A stretch of DNA of 42,801 nucleotides from an uncultured Eubacteriales bacterium (lineage in GTDB: Bacteria; Bacillota; Clostridia; Oscillospirales; Oscillospiraceae), in assembly GCA_900549865.1 (NCBI GenBank), contig URPU01000006.1:1-42801 (forward strand), in the 5' to 3' direction. Positions 32,337 to 40,651 of the stretch are shown here, one piece after another. Below the pieces are notes generated by a model. It made no database searches. It saw only the letters and a program-made list of their open reading frames with translations, and was not told the DNA's origin. The position numbers and the translations under genes were made by a program. Positions within the stretch are counted from its first letter, which is position 1, and the number at the start of each line of letters is the position of its first letter.

Positions 32337-33077
32337 ATGGCAGAAACTATATTGCAGATAAACCACCTCTCCAAGGCCTTCGGCAGCCATGAGGTGCTGC
32401 GCGACATAGATTTTTCCGTGGAAAAGGGCGACGTGATAAGCATAATCGGCGCGTCCGGCTCCGGCAAATCCACGCTGCTGCGGTGCGTGAACCTGCTTGA
32501 AACGCCCACCTCCGGCGAGATACTGTACAGGGGTGTGAACGTCGCCGGGCGCGGCGTGAACGCGCCGCAGTACCGCGCGCATGTGGGCATGGTGTTTCAG
32601 TCGTTCAACCTGTTCAACAACATGACCGTGCTGGAAAACTGCGTGGTCGGACAGGTGAAGGTGCTGAAAAAGGACAAGGCGGCGGCGCGGCAGCACGCGA
32701 TGCACTATCTCGAAAAGGTGGGCATGGCGCCGTACATCAACGCAAAACCCCGGCAGATATCCGGCGGGCAGAAGCAGCGCGTGGCAATAGCGCGCGCCAT
32801 GGCCATGGACCCGGAGGTGCTGCTTTTCGACGAGCCGACCTCCGCCCTCGACCCGGAAATGGTGGGCGAGGTGCTGGGCGTGATGAAGAGCCTTGCCGAC
32901 GAGGGCATGACGATGCTGGTGGTGACGCATGAAATGGCCTTCGCACGCGACGTGAGCTCGAGGGTCATATACATGAACTCCGGCGTCATATGCGAGCAGG
33001 GCGCCCCGGCGGAGCTTTTCGCAAATCCGCAGCGGCAGGAGACCTGCGACTTCCTCGCCCGATTCAGAAACAGCTGA
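32337..33077 (+). CDS. Polar amino acid ABC ATPase (lysine uptake)
   Basis: 246 aa. ATG 32337 with AGAGGAGAG upstream; a much longer upstream frame only overlaps the permease. Walker A GASGSGKST, Q-loop VFQSFNLFNN, signature ISGGQKQR, Walker B VLLFDEPTSALDPE and H-loop VVTHEM are all intact. GlnQ/ArtP-like. Completes the lysine-riboswitch importer with the binding protein and permease. Confidence 0.95.
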   Translation: MAETILQINHLSKAFGSHEVLRDIDFSVEKGDVISIIGASGSGKSTLLRCVNLLETPTSGEILYRGVNVAGRGVNAPQYRAHVGMVFQSFNLFNNMTVLENCVVGQVKVLKKDKAAARQHAMHYLEKVGMAPYINAKPRQISGGQKQRVAIARAMAMDPEVLLFDEPTSALDPEMVGEVLGVMKSLADEGMTMLVVTHEMAFARDVSSRVIYMNSGVICEQGAPAELFANPQRQETCDFLARFRNS

Positions 33078-33100
33078 ATACGGCATTGGCCGAATGAGAT

Positions 33101-33138
33101 CAGCCCGCCCCGAAGCTTCAGGGCGGGCTGGTTTTTTA
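33101..33138 (+). terminator. Terminator of the lysine importer operon
   Basis: 10-bp stem CAGCCCGCCC / GGGCGGGCTG followed by GTTTTTTAT. Confidence 0.9.
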
Positions 33139-33151
33139 TATATCCATCACA

Positions 33152-34507
33152 TCAGAGATTGTTCCTCGCGGTGAGCCATTTGCTTTTCCAGACGTAGAGT
33201 ATCATGAGAAGCATACCTATCGCCCATGTGGTGGGGTAGGAGGCATACACGATGTCAATGCTGTTATATACCGGCAGCATGAGCTTGAGCCATATTATGC
33301 GCAGCACGCACAGCGACGTGAGCAGGATGACCATGGGCGGGATGCTCTTCCCCGCGCCGCGCACCGTGCCCGCAAGCTCATGCATGACGGAGAGGAAAAT
33401 ATAAAACGGGCAGAAATACCGCGCGGCCAGCACGCCGTAGCTCACGGCCGCCTGATTGTCCGTAAAGAGCCCTATGATGGGCGTTGCAAAGGCAAGCACC
33501 AGCCCGCCGGAGACGATGGTATACACCGCGCCCATTATAAGCGTGACGCGGATGCCGCGCTTGACCCTGTCCACCCTGCCCGCGCCGAGATTCTGCCCGG
33601 CGAAGGTCGTCATTGCAAGACTCAGGCTGAGCACGGGAAGGACGCTGAATCCGTCTATCTTCAAAAACGCGCCGAACCCGGCCATCGCGTCCGCGCCGAA
33701 GCCGTTGACGCTGGACTGCACGACGGCGTTTGAAAAGGACACGACCATGTTCTGTATCCCGGCGGGCAGGCCGATCTTTATGATGCGCCCGGCCATTCTG
33801 CCGTTTATTCTTATGCTGCCTGGGCGCACGCGGTAATCCGCGTTGACGCGCATGAGAAAGCCCATCGCCAGCACGCAGGAGACGAGCTGGCTGGCGTCCG
33901 TCGCTATCGCCGCTCCGGCCACGCCCATATCAAGGCTTTTCACAAGGATGAGGTCGAGCACGATATTCGTGACGGAGGCACAGGCGAGATACAGCAGCGA
34001 GCGGCGGGAATTGCCCGCGGCGTTGAGAATGCCCGCGGCCATATTATAAAGCGCGTTGAAGATGACGCCGCCGAAGTATATCTGCAAGTACGTGACGGAA
34101 TCGGCCATGACTTCATCCGGCGTTTTCATAAGCGTAAGCAGACTGCGGCTGAGCAGGATGCCCGCCGCCGTGAGGACAACGCCGAGGATAAGGATGATGG
34201 CAATGGCCGTATGCACGGCCTGCTGCGTATTCTTCTCATCCTCCGCGCCGAGGTAATGCGATATGACGACGCCCGCACCGACCGCCGCGCCCTGACTGAA
34301 CGCGATGAGCAGGTTTATGATGGGCGTGCTTGACCCGACGGCGGCAAGGGCGTTGCTGCCGACGAAGTTGCCGACGATGACGGAGTCGGCCGTATTATAT
34401 AACTGCTGGAGCAGGTTCCCCAGCACAAGAGGCATGGCGAAGAGGAACAGCTTTCTGCCGATGCTGCCCTCCGTCATGAGGACGGTATTGGATCTGTCAG
34501 CTTTCAT
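33152..34507 (-). CDS. MATE-family efflux transporter
   Basis: 451 aa, about twelve helices in two similar halves. Typical MATE starts: IGRKLFLFAMPLVLGNLLQQLYNTADSVIVG near residue 16, and a second-half repeat around GRMAGRIIKIGLPAGIQNMVVSFSNAVVQ near 235. Sodium- or proton-driven export of small organic cations or metabolites; substrate unknown. Single gene, terminating against the lysine operon. The ribosome site is weak (AGAGAG). Confidence 0.92.
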   Translation of the reverse strand: MKADRSNTVLMTEGSIGRKLFLFAMPLVLGNLLQQLYNTADSVIVGNFVGSNALAAVGSSTPIINLLIAFSQGAAVGAGVVISHYLGAEDEKNTQQAVHTAIAIILILGVVLTAAGILLSRSLLTLMKTPDEVMADSVTYLQIYFGGVIFNALYNMAAGILNAAGNSRRSLLYLACASVTNIVLDLILVKSLDMGVAGAAIATDASQLVSCVLAMGFLMRVNADYRVRPGSIRINGRMAGRIIKIGLPAGIQNMVVSFSNAVVQSSVNGFGADAMAGFGAFLKIDGFSVLPVLSLSLAMTTFAGQNLGAGRVDRVKRGIRVTLIMGAVYTIVSGGLVLAFATPIIGLFTDNQAAVSYGVLAARYFCPFYIFLSVMHELAGTVRGAGKSIPPMVILLTSLCVLRIIWLKLMLPVYNSIDIVYASYPTTWAIGMLLMILYVWKSKWLTARNNL

Positions 34508-34610
34508 TTATCATACACTCTCTTACACCACATGAATTTCAGCGTAGGATTGTATAACTTTTCTTTTCAGAATTCAAGCATTGATATGTAAATAACAGAC
34601 TTTTTTGCGC

Positions 34611-35255
34611 TCAGTCCTCATAGCCTATGCGCTCAAGCTCGCTGTCCTTCTTCCACAGGAAGTTGAGGCGAAGCTCCTCCCCGGCGCGGATGCGGCGGAA
34701 GTTCGTCATATGGCGGAGAAGTATCGGCACAAAGGGAACGGCCAGCACAGCCGCCCCGGCCCAGAAGCCCGTGGTGACGCCGTAATAGACCGGCCAGATG
34801 GCCGCGATGGAGACCGTGGCGATGGCGATATAGTTCGTGGCGAAGCCTATAACGCAGGTGATTGCCAGCATGATAAGAAAAGTGGCCGGGTCATAGGCCA
34901 GCACGACGCCGCCGATGCAGGCAAGGCCCTTGCCGCCGCAAAAGTGCAGAAACACGGGGAACATGTGCCCCAGAATGCACGCCACGCCGCCGAGGATGCC
35001 CGCAAGCGCGAACTGCGGGAAAAGCGCCTGACACAGCCGCCATGAAAGCGCAGCCTTGAATATGTCCAGCAGCGCCACGAGCACGCCCGCAAGCTTCCCC
35101 GCCATGATGACCGTATTTGACGCGCCAGCATTTTTCGAGCCGGAGCTTCTGACGTCATAGCCCTTGATGCGGCCAATTATAAAGGCCGGATTTATGCAGC
35201 CGATGAAATACCCCGCCGCAACACACGCCAGCGCGCACAGTGCCGTTTTCTGCAT
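34611..35255 (-). CDS. plsY: Acyl-phosphate glycerol-3-phosphate acyltransferase
   Basis: 214 aa from ATG 35255, with GGGAGGATCATC upstream; the longer frame to 35309 passes through that site. It transfers an acyl group from acyl phosphate to sn-1 of glycerol 3-phosphate, the first step of membrane phospholipid synthesis. About five helices with the three PlsY motifs: GSKNAGASN (usual GSGNIGATN, with K for G), GHMFPVFLHFCGGKGLA, and MTNFRRIRAGEE. First of several lipid genes here. A promoter TTGCCA-N17-GATAAT lies at 35298-35326. Confidence 0.93.
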   Translation of the reverse strand: MQKTALCALACVAAGYFIGCINPAFIIGRIKGYDVRSSGSKNAGASNTVIMAGKLAGVLVALLDIFKAALSWRLCQALFPQFALAGILGGVACILGHMFPVFLHFCGGKGLACIGGVVLAYDPATFLIMLAITCVIGFATNYIAIATVSIAAIWPVYYGVTTGFWAGAAVLAVPFVPILLRHMTNFRRIRAGEELRLNFLWKKDSELERIGYED

Positions 35256-35297
35256 GATGATCCTCCCTCCGCAGCATGTACATTCTATAATACATAT

Positions 35298-35326
35298 ATT
35301 ATCCACCACTTTTGCGTTTCTGGCAA
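35298..35326 (-). promoter_or_regulatory. Promoter of plsY
   Basis: TTGCCA (35326-35321), 17-bp spacer, GATAAT (35303-35298). Confidence 0.55.
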
Positions 35327-35460
35327 GCCCCGTTTCGCGCTTTCAAATGTCAACAATACTTTATGTTCAGTTGAATGATACTTGAACATGTTCGTGTATT
35401 TTTGAGGTGGTTCTAAAATTTGTACTAAAATTCAAACATTGAACAGTAAGGAGAATTATT

Positions 35461-36342
35461 ATGCGGGACTATATAATTGCGACCTCTTCCACCTCAGACC
35501 TGCCGAGGACCTATCTTGAAGCGCACGATATTCCCTTTATAAGCTATACATACACCATCGGCGACAAGCTGTATGAGGACGACTGCCGCGAGGAGAGCCG
35601 CGCCGCCGTCTATGCCGGGATGCGGCAGGGCGACAGGCTGAAAACCTCGATGATAAACGAATACGCGTACTATGACTTTTTCAAATCTCTGCTGGAGAAG
35701 GGGCAGGACGTGATCTTTCTGGACATGTCGCAGAAGATGTCCGTCTCCTTTGAGAAGGCAAAGCTCGGCGCGGAGATGGCGCGAAGCGAGTTTCCGGAGC
35801 GTAAGCTTTACGTGATGGACACGCTGTGCATATCCGGCGGCCTCGGCCTGCTCGTCAGCAGCATGGTGGCGCGCATGGAGGACGGCATGAGCTATGACGA
35901 GGTGATAGCATGGGGCGAGGCGAACAAGCTTAAGATCGCCCACCGCTTCACCGTGGACGACCTGAACTACCTCAAGGCCGGAGGGCGCGTGTCCAACGCG
36001 GCGGCGCTGGTCGGCGGGATGCTGTCGATAAAGCCGGTGCTGTACGTGCCGGACGGCGGCACGCTGGACGTGGCGCAGAAGGTGCGCGGGCGCAAGGCGG
36101 CGCTGAACGCGATCATCGACGGCGCGAAGCGTGATCTGGCCGGTGTTGAGACAAAGGGGCTTGAGGTGCACATCCTTCAGGCGGACTGCGTGCCCGACGC
36201 GGAGCACGTGCGCGACGAGCTGAAAAAGGAGTTCCCCGACCTCGGCGAGATAAGCATAACGGGTCTGGGCGTCGTGATAGGCGCGCACTGCGGGCCGGGC
36301 CTGCTGACCGTATTCTACTTCTGCAACGGCCGCCAGCCGTGA
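35461..36342 (+). CDS. DegV-family fatty-acid-binding protein
   Basis: 293 aa, ATG 35461 after AAGGAG. DegV fold: IIATSSTSDLPRTYLEAHDI at the N-terminus, the lipid-contacting FLDMSQKMSVSFEKAKLG, and FTVDDLNYLKAGGRVSNAAALVGGMLSIKPVL, the most conserved stretch of the family. Relatives called FakB bind a fatty acid and present it to a kinase (FakA) that makes acyl phosphate, the substrate of PlsY. The divergent neighbour is plsY, so a link to acyl-phosphate supply is likely; fakA itself is not in the window. The leader holds GAACATGTTC and several TTGAAC-like half sites (35366-35450). Confidence 0.9.
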   Translation: MRDYIIATSSTSDLPRTYLEAHDIPFISYTYTIGDKLYEDDCREESRAAVYAGMRQGDRLKTSMINEYAYYDFFKSLLEKGQDVIFLDMSQKMSVSFEKAKLGAEMARSEFPERKLYVMDTLCISGGLGLLVSSMVARMEDGMSYDEVIAWGEANKLKIAHRFTVDDLNYLKAGGRVSNAAALVGGMLSIKPVLYVPDGGTLDVAQKVRGRKAALNAIIDGAKRDLAGVETKGLEVHILQADCVPDAEHVRDELKKEFPDLGEISITGLGVVIGAHCGPGLLTVFYFCNGRQP

Positions 36343-36362
36343 AGCGCAGATGAGCATAACGT

Positions 36363-36400
36363 AAAACGTGGAATTGCCTTATCCGGCAATTCCACGTTTT
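36363..36400. terminator. Bidirectional terminator between DegV and glycosyltransferase genes
   Basis: Perfect 16-bp stem AAAACGTGGAATTGCC / GGCAATTCCACGTTTT with a TTATCC loop, between two convergent genes. Confidence 0.9.
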
Positions 36401-36412
36401 TATTTACTCATT

Positions 36413-37540
36413 TTATTTACCCATATTCTCAATATCGGTCTTTATGACATTATATATGCACTCACCGGGGGTGCAGGGGCGCGGCGTCTTAAGTGCCTGA
36501 GACATGCGCGCAAGCTGCGCATCGTCATCAAGCAGCGTGAGCGCGGCGGAGGCAAGCGCCTGCGGCGTATCCGCCGTGACAGCGCCGCCGCGGCGCACGA
36601 AAAAGTCCAGATTATGCTCCTCACACCCGGCGACAGCGTCTATGAGCACCATGGGCAGGCCCATGGCCGCGGCCTCCGTCGTGCTGAGGCCGCCGGGCTT
36701 CGTCATGAACAGGTCGGCGCTGCGCATATACAGCGGCATGTCCGTCACAAGCCCCTCGACATGCACGTTCGGGCAGGTGAGGTACGCCAGCTGGAGCTTT
36801 TCATGCAGCTTCTCGTTGGAGCCGCAGACGATGGTGAGCACGTCCTCCGGCGGGAGCATGTACGAAAGCTGGGCGGTAAGCTCCGTTATCGGGCCGCAGC
36901 CCATGCTGCCGCAGGTGAGCAGGATATGGCGGCGCTCCGGCGTGATGCCGAGGCTGCGCTTCGCCGCCGCCTTATCATACGGCGAGTAAAATGCCGCGCG
37001 CACCGGGAGGCCGGAGGCAATTATTTTTTCCCGCGGAACGCCGCAGGCGGCGAACTCATCGGTCAGCGACGCGTCCGGGATGAAATAGTGCCGCAGGGCG
37101 GAATCCGCCGTGCCGGGGGAACAGGTGTAGTCCGTGCCGACAAAGGCCGTGGCGATGGGCATGGGGTGCTTTTCCAGCATATCCGTCAGCGCGAGGGCGG
37201 GGAAAATATGCGTGCAGATGACGCTGTCAAAGCCGCTGCCGCGGATGTACTCGTACATTCTCTCCGAGCCGGAGGTGAGGTACTGATAAACGGCGGAGTC
37301 CTTCTGAAATGGCGAGGCGTGCGACTCCACCTCTCTGTAGCCGTTTTTGAAAAGGCGCGGAAGGTGCCTGTATATGCGCACGTGCCAGTTGCAGATGAAC
37401 TTGGAGGCGGTCTCGGAAATGAAGAGGAGCGAGTCCGCGATCTCACACTCGGCGCCGTGCGCCTCAAGCACCTGCTTTATGGCCATGGCGCAGGAGTTAT
37501 GCCCAGCGCCGGTGTTGCAGCTGAGGATGAGCGTGCGCAT
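36413..37540 (-). CDS. Glycolipid glycosyltransferase (MGDG synthase / UgtP-like)
   Basis: 375 aa GT28-type enzyme: the N-terminal MGDG_synth domain begins LILSCNTGAGHNSCAMAI, with LLTCGSMG at the domain hinge and TKPGGLSTTEAAAMGLPMVLI in the nucleotide-sugar-binding C-terminal domain. It is predicted to transfer a sugar from UDP-sugar to diacylglycerol on the inner membrane face, giving glycolipids or lipoteichoic acid anchors. Its ATG overlaps the stop of the upstream acyltransferase-like gene (ATGA), so the two are translated together. Slightly shorter than Bacillus UgtP. Confidence 0.88.
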   Translation of the reverse strand: MRTLILSCNTGAGHNSCAMAIKQVLEAHGAECEIADSLLFISETASKFICNWHVRIYRHLPRLFKNGYREVESHASPFQKDSAVYQYLTSGSERMYEYIRGSGFDSVICTHIFPALALTDMLEKHPMPIATAFVGTDYTCSPGTADSALRHYFIPDASLTDEFAACGVPREKIIASGLPVRAAFYSPYDKAAAKRSLGITPERRHILLTCGSMGCGPITELTAQLSYMLPPEDVLTIVCGSNEKLHEKLQLAYLTCPNVHVEGLVTDMPLYMRSADLFMTKPGGLSTTEAAAMGLPMVLIDAVAGCEEHNLDFFVRRGGAVTADTPQALASAALTLLDDDAQLARMSQALKTPRPCTPGECIYNVIKTDIENMGK

Positions 37541-38022
37541 CAGCCCTTCCCTCCCCTGCTGCGGCGCGCCAGCAGCCTTTGCAGGCGCGGGCGGTTATAG
37601 CGCTGAATGATGATGAAGGGCACGTTGCCGAGAAGGATGTACACAAGCGTCACGGCAGTGCCGCCGAAGCCCGGCCACAGCCAGAGGCACGCAAGGCCAA
37701 GCACGCTGAGCACGACGTGGATGAACTCGGCCACGCAGGTCTCCTCAAGCATGCGCGGGATGTCCGCAAGCGTGTCGGCGTTGAGCTTCTTCTCGGGCAT
37801 GAGCTTTGTGAACACACGGCTCATATCCGGGACCTTGTTTTGCCAGTCCTTCACGCGAAGGGCCTTGTAGAGCTTTTTCTCCTTCTCATTGCACCTGAAC
37901 GGGAAGCAGTCGCTTTTGAACCAGCGCTTCGGCAGCAGCCGCCCCGTCACGAACGACACGACGCCGAGGGCGATGATGTACACAAGGCATTTCACCGGCC
38001 CGGACATGCTTTTTCTTCTCAT
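37540..38022 (-). CDS. CrtO-like small membrane acyltransferase
   Basis: 160 aa with two or three membrane helices (residues ~9-27, ~108-125, ~125-143). The pattern YKALRVKDWQNKVPDMSRVF, ETCVAEFIHVVLSVLGLACLW and NVPFIIIQRYNRPRLQRLL fits the family named after glycosyl-4,4'-diaponeurosporenoate acyltransferase (CrtO), which in staphylococci acylates the sugar of a glycosylated carotenoid. No carotenoid genes are present. Coupling to a diacylglycerol glycosyltransferase suggests it acylates a glycolipid headgroup instead. ATG with GAGGAG upstream. Family call by pattern memory. Confidence 0.7.
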   Translation of the reverse strand: MRRKSMSGPVKCLVYIIALGVVSFVTGRLLPKRWFKSDCFPFRCNEKEKKLYKALRVKDWQNKVPDMSRVFTKLMPEKKLNADTLADIPRMLEETCVAEFIHVVLSVLGLACLWLWPGFGGTAVTLVYILLGNVPFIIIQRYNRPRLQRLLARRSRGGKG

Positions 38023-38238
38023 TATCTGCTCCTCACTCTTTCCGGCATTATAACCATTTTCTGCCTATTTTCTACTTATGTATATATCTTAACAGGCGAT
38101 TTACAACGCCAGTTCAATTCAAGCTCAACGTTTCGTGAGGTTCAGTTGAGAAAGCGTTTACATTCATGCACTAGACTTAGGTCGAGAAACATGTTAAGAT
38201 ATAAGTAAGCCATGGGTTCTGAGAGAGGAGAAGCGAAC

Positions 38239-39741
38239 ATGGGGCGGACTATACGCAGGATACTGTCAGTGATACCGGCAGTTGCGGTGCAGGTGCTGGT
38301 GCTGCTGGTGCTGATAAAGTGGCTTTCGCCATACGCGGCGGTCATAAACTTCATACTGTCCATATTCTCCATAATCTTCGTGCTGTACATCATGATCGCG
38401 CGGGAGGAGGCGGCGTACAAGACGCTGTGGCTGCTGCTGATACTGCCGTTCCCACTGGCGGGCGCGGCGCTGTATCTTCTCTTCGGCAACAAGCGCACGG
38501 CGCATCCGTTGGAAAGGCGGCTGGAAAAGGCGCGGCCGGAGGAAAAGCCGCTGGACAACGGCGTGATGTGCGCGCTGCGCGCCGAAGCGCCGCGGCTGTC
38601 GCAGACCTTTGCCTATGTCCACAAAAAGACCGGCTGCCCCATCCTCGCAAACGAGGGGGCGAAGTACTACCCGCTCGGCGACATGATGTTCCCGGACATG
38701 CTGGAGGATCTCAAGGCCGCGGAAAAGACCATATACGCGGAATACTTCATCATACAGCACGGGGAAATGTTCGACGCGATGCTGGACATCATGCGGCAGA
38801 AGGCGGCGCAGGGCGTCGATGTGCGCGTGATATACGACGACCTTGGCAGCATATCTACCTTCTCCGCCCGCGACAGGCGTGAGCTTATAGAAAGCGGCAT
38901 ACGCTGCGTCGCCTTCAATCCGATGCTGGCCGTTGGGGGAACGCTGAACTACCGCGACCACAAGAAGATGCTGATAATAGACGGGAAAACGGCCTACACC
39001 GGCGGGATAAACCTCGCAGATGAATACATAAACCGGAAGGAGCGCTTCGGCCAGTGGAAGGACATTGGCTTCCGCATAACGGGGCAGACGGCGCTGGCCT
39101 TTACGGAGATATTTTTGCAGTTCTGGGACGCCTTTGCCGAGTGGACGCCGGAGCCGATGCAGTTCAAATTCACACCGGAGGCAAAGCCCGCCGCGGACGG
39201 GTACGTGATGAGCTATTACGACTCGCCCATACGCTCAGACGCCGTCAGCTATAATTTGTACATCGACATTCTTTCGCAGGCGACGGATTACGTGTGGTTC
39301 TACACGCCGTATTTCACGCCGGGGGATGAGCTGCAGGAGGCGATGCGGCGCGCGGCGCAGCGCGGCGTGGATGTGCGCGTATTTATGCCGGGCATTCCGG
39401 ACAAGAAGCTGATATTCCGCCTGTCGCACAGCTATTATCAGGCGCTGCTTGAATCCGGAGTGAAGATATACGAATACACGCCCGGCTTCGTGCACGCGAA
39501 GGCCTGCCTCTCCGACGACGTGATAGGCACCGTGGGCACGGTGAACCTCGACTACAGGAGTCTGTTCCTGCACTTTGAAAACAACACGATATTTTACAAG
39601 GCCTCTCTGCTTGCCGACCTGAAGCGCGACTTTATGGACACGCAGTCGAAGAGCGTGGAGCAGAAGGCCTACGACAAGGCAAAGTATATGCGCCGGTGGC
39701 TGGTAGACGGGCTGCTGCGCATCTTCGCCCCGCTGTGCTGA
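38239..39741 (+). CDS. cls: Cardiolipin synthase, phospholipase D family
   Basis: 500 aa from ATG 38239 with AGGAG 9-10 bases upstream; a frame 27 bases longer has no ribosome site. Two N-terminal helices, then two HKD catalytic motifs: DHKKMLIIDGKTAYTGGINL and HAKACLSDDVIGTVGTVNLD. It joins two phosphatidylglycerol molecules into cardiolipin and glycerol at the membrane. Full length for the Gram-positive ClsA class. Ends the envelope-lipid block that starts at plsY. Confidence 0.93.
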   Translation: MGRTIRRILSVIPAVAVQVLVLLVLIKWLSPYAAVINFILSIFSIIFVLYIMIAREEAAYKTLWLLLILPFPLAGAALYLLFGNKRTAHPLERRLEKARPEEKPLDNGVMCALRAEAPRLSQTFAYVHKKTGCPILANEGAKYYPLGDMMFPDMLEDLKAAEKTIYAEYFIIQHGEMFDAMLDIMRQKAAQGVDVRVIYDDLGSISTFSARDRRELIESGIRCVAFNPMLAVGGTLNYRDHKKMLIIDGKTAYTGGINLADEYINRKERFGQWKDIGFRITGQTALAFTEIFLQFWDAFAEWTPEPMQFKFTPEAKPAADGYVMSYYDSPIRSDAVSYNLYIDILSQATDYVWFYTPYFTPGDELQEAMRRAAQRGVDVRVFMPGIPDKKLIFRLSHSYYQALLESGVKIYEYTPGFVHAKACLSDDVIGTVGTVNLDYRSLFLHFENNTIFYKASLLADLKRDFMDTQSKSVEQKAYDKAKYMRRWLVDGLLRIFAPLC

Positions 39742-39759
39742 GCAAAGCGCGGGGCGGCA

Positions 39760-39803
39760 AAAACCGCGTGCAGCGCCGGGAGCTCCGGGCTGCACGCGGT
39801 TTT
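39760..39803 (+). terminator. Terminator of cls
   Basis: Perfect 15-bp stem AAACCGCGTGCAGC-type / GCTGCACGCGGTTTT with a 14-base loop, 18 bases after the cls stop. Confidence 0.9.
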
Positions 39804-39827
39804 GTCATGCATAGATATGATCACTCC

Positions 39828-39850
39828 GGCGAAAATTAAAAATTTTCGCC
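39828..39850. repeat. Perfect AT-rich inverted repeat
   Basis: GGCGAAAATT-AAA-AATTTTCGCC, then CTTTCCCCTTGTTAACGGGG and a TATATAAT-rich stretch. It belongs to the repeat-rich gap between cls and sufU and could end transcription on either strand. Confidence 0.5.
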
Positions 39851-39974
39851 TTTCCCCTTGTTAACGGGGGCGAGGGGGCGAGATTTGCTATATAATTGCT
39901 ATATAATATATAGATAATGGTACTTCCGTGCACCACTGGATTTGCCGTGTACTGAGTATCAATCGCTATGTCAT

Positions 39975-40034
39975 GGCCCCCTTGCAAAGGTGGGCTGGCA
40001 TTGCCATATTTATATGGCAATGCCTGGGGGATTG
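39975..40034 (+). repeat. Variable-hairpin repeat element, copy 1
   Basis: Conserved left end GCCCCCTTGCAAAGGTGGGCTG, a copy-specific 12-bp perfect hairpin (39997-40008 with 40013-40024), and conserved right end CTGGGGGATTG. Copy 2 has the same ends in the opposite orientation but a different hairpin. I recall similar C-rich elements scattered in gut Oscillospiraceae genomes, without a formal name; this could not be searched. Confidence 0.7.
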
Positions 40035-40123
40035 ACCACTACCGGCCTTGTCTTTTCAGCGAGGTGATTGTTGTTGCAGAGAAAGTGCAATCTCCATTCT
40101 GAAAAAGTAAGTCAACGAACCGC

Positions 40124-40186
40124 CAATCCCCCAGTCACATCGCATACGTGAAGTATGCGTGTGACAGCCCCCTTTGCAAGGGGGCT
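40124..40186 (-). repeat. Variable-hairpin repeat element, copy 2 (inverted)
   Basis: Read on the minus strand: AGCCCCCTTGCAAAGGGGGCTG, then a hairpin GTCACACGCATAC / GTATGCGATGTGAC unrelated in sequence to copy 1, then CTGGGGGATTG. It lies about 30 bases beyond the sufU stop. The 90 bases between the copies (40035-40123) show no ORF or clear structure. Confidence 0.7.
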
Positions 40187-40219
40187 ATGAGGCAGCCGGT
40201 GAGTCTTTCAACTGCTTTA

Positions 40220-40651
40220 TTATTTCTGCTCTTCGTCCAGCGCTTCCTTGAGCGTGCGCCAGCCGAGGACGGCGCACTTGACGCGCGCGGGCATGTGGGA
40301 GATATCCTTAAGCGCCGAGGCTTCCTCAAGGCTTTCTATCTCTTCATCGCTGGCCTCACCCTTTATCATGCGCATGAACTTTTCGCCCATTTCAAGCGCC
40401 TCTTCCTTCCTGCGCCCTATGACCATGCCCAGCATGATATCCGCCGACGCCTGCGAAATGGCGCAGCCGTCGCCGACGAAAGCGCCGTCGGTGATGATAT
40501 CCCCGTCGGTCTTGAGCTTGAGGTATATATCGTCGCCGCAGCTGGGGTTGACGCCCTCCAGCACTATGTCCGCGCCGGGCAGGTCGTGTTTGAACTCGGG
40601 GTGGATATTATGCTCGGTCAGTATTTCGTTATAAAAGCTTCTATTTTCCAT
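40220..40651 (-). CDS. sufU: SUF iron-sulfur sulfur-acceptor/scaffold protein
   Basis: 143 aa. The three conserved Cys of SufU are in NPSCGDD (Cys38), GDGCAISQASADIM (Cys63) and VKCAVLGW (Cys126). SufU takes sulfur from SufS through a zinc-bound Cys and passes it on for Fe-S cluster building in the cytosol. The ATG (40651) overlaps the sufS end, and the gene ends the suf operon. Confidence 0.93.
   Translation of the reverse strand: MENRSFYNEILTEHNIHPEFKHDLPGADIVLEGVNPSCGDDIYLKLKTDGDIITDGAFVGDGCAISQASADIMLGMVIGRRKEEALEMGEKFMRMIKGEASDEEIESLEEASALKDISHMPARVKCAVLGWRTLKEALDEEQK

Noticed and set aside
35384..35393. LexA/SOS box at GAACATGTTC before the DegV gene
   Set aside because: The half-sites are separated by two bases rather than the four of the Gram-positive LexA box, and DegV is not a damage-response gene.
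39975..40186. CRISPR-like repeats
   Set aside because: Only two copies, in opposite orientation, with internal hairpins and no regular spacers or cas genes.
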